Assembly: GCA_020721875.1 (NCBI GenBank)
Contig: DYLX01000014.1
Span: forward strand, 1-45,948
From: Leptospira biflexa
Lineage (GTDB): Bacteria; Spirochaetota; Spirochaetia; Treponematales; Rectinemataceae
Length of the DNA: 45,948 nt
Direction: 5' to 3'
Position 1 is the first letter of the stretch. Each line of letters begins with the position of its first letter. Below are positions 42,978 through 45,948 of the stretch, in pieces. The translations under genes were made by a program, and so were the position numbers. The notes beneath the pieces were generated by a model. That model made no database searches. It was not told where the DNA came from and saw only the letters and a list, made by a program, of their open reading frames with translations.

Positions 42978-44201
42978 TCATTCCTGGCCGGTCTCGGCAT
43001 TTCTTAACTCGCGGCCGCGCGCGAAATATTCCTCGTAGATGAGGTCACAGGCAGCCTTGCAGGCCAGCGTTGCGCTATACTCGGACGCGATAATGCGCGC
43101 GCCCGGAGAACCGAAGCGCCGGTCGTTGTGCGCGTAGTCCACCAAGGCCGCTGCGGCGAGCCGCTCGGAGAGATTCGCAGAGCGCGTCACTATAACAACC
43201 GCCTCCGGCGCTAAAAGACGCCTGATATCCCGCACCGCGTGCGTTGAAACCTCGAGAATCGGGGCAATCGCGGCATCGACCTCAGGCCCGCCAGCCGCCA
43301 AAATCCGCTCAACATCCTCGATGCCATTGCAGGGCTGCAGCGACGAGAGCGCGTCGCAAACTGTATCTTCGTTTAAATAGAGCTCAAGACAGCCCCGATT
43401 GCCGCAGGAGCAAGCCTTGCCGGCAGGATCGATCGAGAGGTGCCCGACCTCGAAGGCCGTCCTGCTCCGATCCGATACGAGCTTTCCATTCTGAATAAAG
43501 GCGCCGCCTACACCTGCACGCACGAGAAAGAGAAAGAGTGAGGAGACGCCTTGTGCCTGCCCGTAGCGATGCTCCGCGAGCGCGACGATAGAAGCGTTGT
43601 TGCTCACCACGATCGGGACTGAGAAGCGCTGGCGCAACCTGTGCGCGAGCGGGTACTCGATCATGCCGGGGATGCGCGCGTAAAACTGGACAACGCCGGT
43701 GGTTGCGCTGACCGAACCGGGTGCTCCTACACCAATTCCGAGTAGTTTTTCGGTGCTTATGGCGGACTCGCTGAGCATGTCGCGGATGAGGCCTGAGATG
43801 ATGTCAAGCGCGTCTTCGGCAGAGGGAGGAGAAGCAAAGCACAGGTCCCGCGCCGCAATGAGGTTACCCGCAAAGTCCTGGATCACGGCCGCCGCCGACC
43901 GTGCCCAGAAGTCGACACCGACCACATAGGCCGCGTCTGCCCGTATGCGATAGTTTACCGGGCGGCGGCCTTTCTTTCGATTTTTCACGCTCGGCGTGTC
44001 GTCGCCATGAATCGATTCGATAAGGCCGCGCTTCTCCAAATCCGAGAAAATACGGAATACCGTGGGGGCCTTAAGTCCAGTACGCTGAACCGCCTTGCTC
44101 TGCGACAGTGTGCCCTGGCGGAAAATGAGCCTGAGCACGAGGCGCTGGTTGCGCTCACGGATGAGATGCGCGCGTTCGGGGTGCTGGTCGTCCTGCGTCA
44201 T
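42978..44201 (-). CDS. ROK-family transcriptional regulator (NagC/XylR type)
   Basis: A 407-residue repressor-type protein. It has an N-terminal winged helix-turn-helix (about residues 18-65, LSQSKAVQRTGLKAPTVFRI) and a ROK sugar-binding/kinase-like domain. The zinc-binding motif CSCGNRGCLE is near residue 250. It probably senses a sugar or sugar phosphate. Targets cannot be inferred from position. It starts 6 bp after the small upstream gene, whose 3' end contributes the GGAGCTTGAGG ribosome site, so the two are coupled. Confidence 0.92.
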   Translation of the reverse strand: MTQDDQHPERAHLIRERNQRLVLRLIFRQGTLSQSKAVQRTGLKAPTVFRIFSDLEKRGLIESIHGDDTPSVKNRKKGRRPVNYRIRADAAYVVGVDFWARSAAAVIQDFAGNLIAARDLCFASPPSAEDALDIISGLIRDMLSESAISTEKLLGIGVGAPGSVSATTGVVQFYARIPGMIEYPLAHRLRQRFSVPIVVSNNASIVALAEHRYGQAQGVSSLFLFLVRAGVGGAFIQNGKLVSDRSRTAFEVGHLSIDPAGKACSCGNRGCLELYLNEDTVCDALSSLQPCNGIEDVERILAAGGPEVDAAIAPILEVSTHAVRDIRRLLAPEAVVIVTRSANLSERLAAAALVDYAHNDRRFGSPGARIIASEYSATLACKAACDLIYEEYFARGRELRNAETGQE

Positions 44202-44207
44202 TGATCC

Positions 44208-44510
44208 TCAAGCTCCCATGATCGTGTCGATGAGCTTCTTGAGCTCGGTGTCGATATCACCCTTTTCCTCCATCCGACTCATATCGATCTGGAATACACC
44301 GTCGCGGAATACCACGGGTCCTCGCTCGGTCGGCAAGGGGATTTCTTCGTCTTCCTGTTCGAGCTTGGTGAGGGCACGCACGTAGATATCGCGCTCTTCA
44401 TCCCTGGAAAGATGGTAGAGATCGCGCGCAGGCAGCGACCGCCAGCGTGGTTGAGTATATCGGGACATTCCAAAGGTGAGGCTGCTTTCTGTGGTAGAAA
44501 CCTGTTTCAT
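44208..44510 (-). CDS. Small hypothetical protein coupled to the ROK regulator
   Basis: A 100-residue acidic, helix-rich protein (DEERDIYVRALTKLEQEDEE near the middle, KKLIDTIMGA at the end). I recognise no family, signal peptide or membrane segment. Evidence for coding is its 6-bp spacing and shared ribosome-site region with the ROK gene. The start ATG 44510 lacks a Shine-Dalgarno sequence; a -10-like TATATT (minus strand, 44528-44523) lies 12 bases upstream, so it may be translated from an almost leaderless transcript. Confidence 0.6.
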   Translation of the reverse strand: MKQVSTTESSLTFGMSRYTQPRWRSLPARDLYHLSRDEERDIYVRALTKLEQEDEEIPLPTERGPVVFRDGVFQIDMSRMEEKGDIDTELKKLIDTIMGA

Positions 44511-44569
44511 GTGTGGTCATAGAATATACCCGCTGAGAGGGATCCGCAACTACTCCTTTTTCACCGCTG

Positions 44570-44578
44570 TGCTATACT
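44570..44578 (+). promoter_or_regulatory. Extended -10 promoter TGCTATACT of the JAB-DinG gene
   Basis: TG at 44570-44571, one base, then TATACT (44573-44578), a classic extended -10 that can work without a -35. The predicted start of transcription falls at about 44585, next to the GTG start codon at 44586, so the message would be leaderless. Confidence 0.5.
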
Positions 44579-44585
44579 GTGGCGC

Positions 44586-45948
44586 GTGACGAAAAAACAG
44601 CGGGCCCTCGTCGACGCCTCAACGAGGATCTCCCCATCCGCACAGTCAAAATTGAGAACCGCTATCGCGAACATGGAGGGTCGAGAAGTATTCGCCATCG
44701 GCGCGCTCGACACATCGGGCATCATTGGTGAGCTCGAGATCATCGCACGCGGTACCGAAGAGGCGGTGGCGGCGCCCTTCCGCTTCAGGGAAAACGCGCA
44801 CGTGCTTATCCACAACCATCCCTCAGGCACGCTCTTTCCCTCCGATGCCGATATTATGGTCGCCGCCGAGGCGGGCGCCGAGGGTATCGGAAGCTACATT
44901 GTCGACAACAATGTCACACAGGTCATGGTGGTCGCCGAACCCGCGCGGCCTAAGACGATGCGCCCTCTCAACGCCGACGAAATTGCCAGTGTGCTGGACG
45001 AGGGTGGCAAGCTCTCTCGGATCATGCCGGAGTTTGAGCCGCGTGCCTCTCAGGTTGAGATGGCCCACGATGTGACCGAGATTATGTCGGATGGCGGCAT
45101 CCTTATCGCCGAGGCAGGCACAGGCGTCGGCAAATCCTTCGCGTATCTCATCCCCTCCCTTGCCTGGGCGATCGGGAATGACGAACGTGTTGTCATCTCG
45201 ACCGCGACGATCAACCTTCAACAGCAGATATTCAAGAAGGACTTCCCCATCGTGAGCTCGCTCTTCAAGAAACCAGCGAAAGCCGCCGTGGTGAAGGGGC
45301 GGGCCAACTACCTGTGTAAACGCAGGCTCTACGAGGCAATCGAGGAAGATGCGCTCTTTTCGGACAGCTCCGAGAAACTCAAGAAAATTCTCGAGTGGGA
45401 TAATGCGGGCGGATCGGGCGACAAGGCCGACCTCGCGCTACCGGAAGATGATCCCATCTGGGGACGCGTGTGCTCCGAGAGCGATTACTGTCTTGCGTCG
45501 CGCTGCCCTTACCACGACAAGTGTCATATCGTACGGGTAAGGATCGAAGCGGCAAGTGCCCAGCTCATCATCGCGAATCATCATGTTCTACTCGCGGATC
45601 TTGAATCGAAACGCACGCGCGAAGGCAGCGCGAACACGATCCTCCCCGCCTATCAAGCCCTTGTGCTCGACGAGGCCCACTCTCTCGAGGGGAGCGCCAC
45701 AAGCCTCTTCTCCGAAGAGTTCTCGAAACGCTCTGTGCTGCGCCTACTTTCACGGCTCCTTCGGCGTAAAAAGCGTACTCAGTCGGGGATTCTTCCGGCG
45801 CTCTACCGTCTTCCCGACATCCGCCCCGAGTACCTCGACACCGTGCGCGGACAGATCGACCGGGCGGCGAGCGCGGCGGATGCCCTCGATGCGGCGGCGC
45901 TCGCCGCCTGTGTCGGCAAGGAGTCGAGCGTGCTCGTGCGAGCGCTCG
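44586..45948 (+). CDS. RadC-like JAB domain fused to DinG/XPD-family helicase (5' part, cut by window edge)
   Basis: The frame is open from GTG 44586 to the window end (454 codons seen). Residues about 30-125 form a RadC-like JAB/MPN domain: LDTSGIIGE, then the complete metal motif H76-N-H78-P with S86 and D89 (HNHPSGTLFPSDAD). From about 155 on it is a superfamily 2 DinG/XPD-type helicase: Walker A EAGTGVGKS (K183), VISTATINLQQQ, the iron-sulfur cysteines C244, C302, C307 and C313 (with C296 nearby), NHHVLLAD and the DEAH box at 362-365. ATG 44673 is a second possible start at the edge of the JAB domain. Such helicases act on DNA in repair. The JAB part suggests a peptidase or isopeptidase-like activity, or RadC-like structural role, joined to it. 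Confidence 0.88.
   Translation, partial: MTKKQRALVDASTRISPSAQSKLRTAIANMEGREVFAIGALDTSGIIGELEIIARGTEEAVAAPFRFRENAHVLIHNHPSGTLFPSDADIMVAAEAGAEGIGSYIVDNNVTQVMVVAEPARPKTMRPLNADEIASVLDEGGKLSRIMPEFEPRASQVEMAHDVTEIMSDGGILIAEAGTGVGKSFAYLIPSLAWAIGNDERVVISTATINLQQQIFKKDFPIVSSLFKKPAKAAVVKGRANYLCKRRLYEAIEEDALFSDSSEKLKKILEWDNAGGSGDKADLALPEDDPIWGRVCSESDYCLASRCPYHDKCHIVRVRIEAASAQLIIANHHVLLADLESKRTREGSANTILPAYQALVLDEAHSLEGSATSLFSEEFSKRSVLRLLSRLLRRKKRTQSGILPALYRLPDIRPEYLDTVRGQIDRAASAADALDAAALAACVGKESSVLVRAL

Noticed and set aside
1..45948. CRISPR arrays, prophage genes, tRNA or rRNA genes
   Set aside because: No regularly spaced direct repeats, phage structural genes, tRNA cloverleaf candidates or rRNA-like blocks were noticed.

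Overview
The window reads like the chromosome of a saccharolytic, probably anaerobic or microaerophilic bacterium. The best guess is Spirochaetota (Treponema/Spirochaeta-like). That rests on gene content and style: an RbsABC/MglA-type sugar transporter, TRAP transport, a P3A-type ATPase, a GC-rich core with AT-rich scars, and strong AGGAGG ribosome sites. No rRNA or other phylogenetic marker is present, so the assignment is tentative. No tRNA, rRNA, CRISPR array or intact insertion sequence was seen.

Layout. 1-5.7 kb (+): the tail of an unidentified gene, then a PHP-domain protein, an SDR whose C-terminal part looks like sorbitol-6-phosphate dehydrogenase, an FGGY kinase and a SorE-like zinc dehydrogenase. 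Together these could run ketose -> ketose-1-P -> hexitol-6-P -> fructose-6-P, a kinase-fed version of the L-sorbose route. A hairpin terminator closes this block. 5.8-6.1 kb (-): a lone RelE/ParE-like toxin in an AT-rich patch. 6.3-13.0 kb (+): a complete trp operon, trpE-trpGD-trpCF-trpB-trpA, with the gene order and both fusions known from enterobacteria. 13.1-13.35 kb: a pirin remnant. 13.4-15.6 kb (-): amtB then a PII gene, behind a near-consensus sigma-54 promoter with two matching dyads far upstream. 15.6-16.9 kb: AT-rich intergenic DNA and a set of decayed genes (transposase, frameshifted methyltransferase, probable P-type ATPase scrap).

17.0-20.9 kb (+): an iron alcohol dehydrogenase and a P3A proton ATPase. 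21.0-25.0 kb (-): a sugar ABC transporter in the order ATPase, permease, binding protein; the permease carries an unusual charged coiled-coil tail. 25.3-28.0 kb (-): argG-argH. 28.2-34.5 kb (+): a six-gene operon pairing a DctPQM TRAP transporter with E1-alpha, E1-beta and E2 of an acetoin/pyruvate-type 2-oxoacid dehydrogenase. 34.6-35.5 kb (+): a PfkB kinase. 35.7-37.0 kb (-): a dicarboxylate/amino-acid symporter. Divergent from it, 37.2-39.8 kb (+) holds a tight trio: Asp/Glu-racemase-family protein, Rieske oxygenase and stand-alone E2-like acyltransferase. 39.8-44.5 kb (-): an FmdB-type zinc ribbon, kbl, a rhomboid protease, exonuclease III, a ROK regulator and a small unknown protein. 44.6 kb to the end (+): the start of a large protein fusing a RadC-like JAB domain to a DinG/XPD-type helicase, cut by the window edge.

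The least ordinary items are the JAB-DinG fusion, the racemase/Rieske/acyltransferase trio, the kinase-fed sorbose-like cluster, the enterobacterial-style trp operon, the sigma-54 control region of amtB, and several genes whose -10 box lies so close to the start codon that leaderless transcripts are likely.
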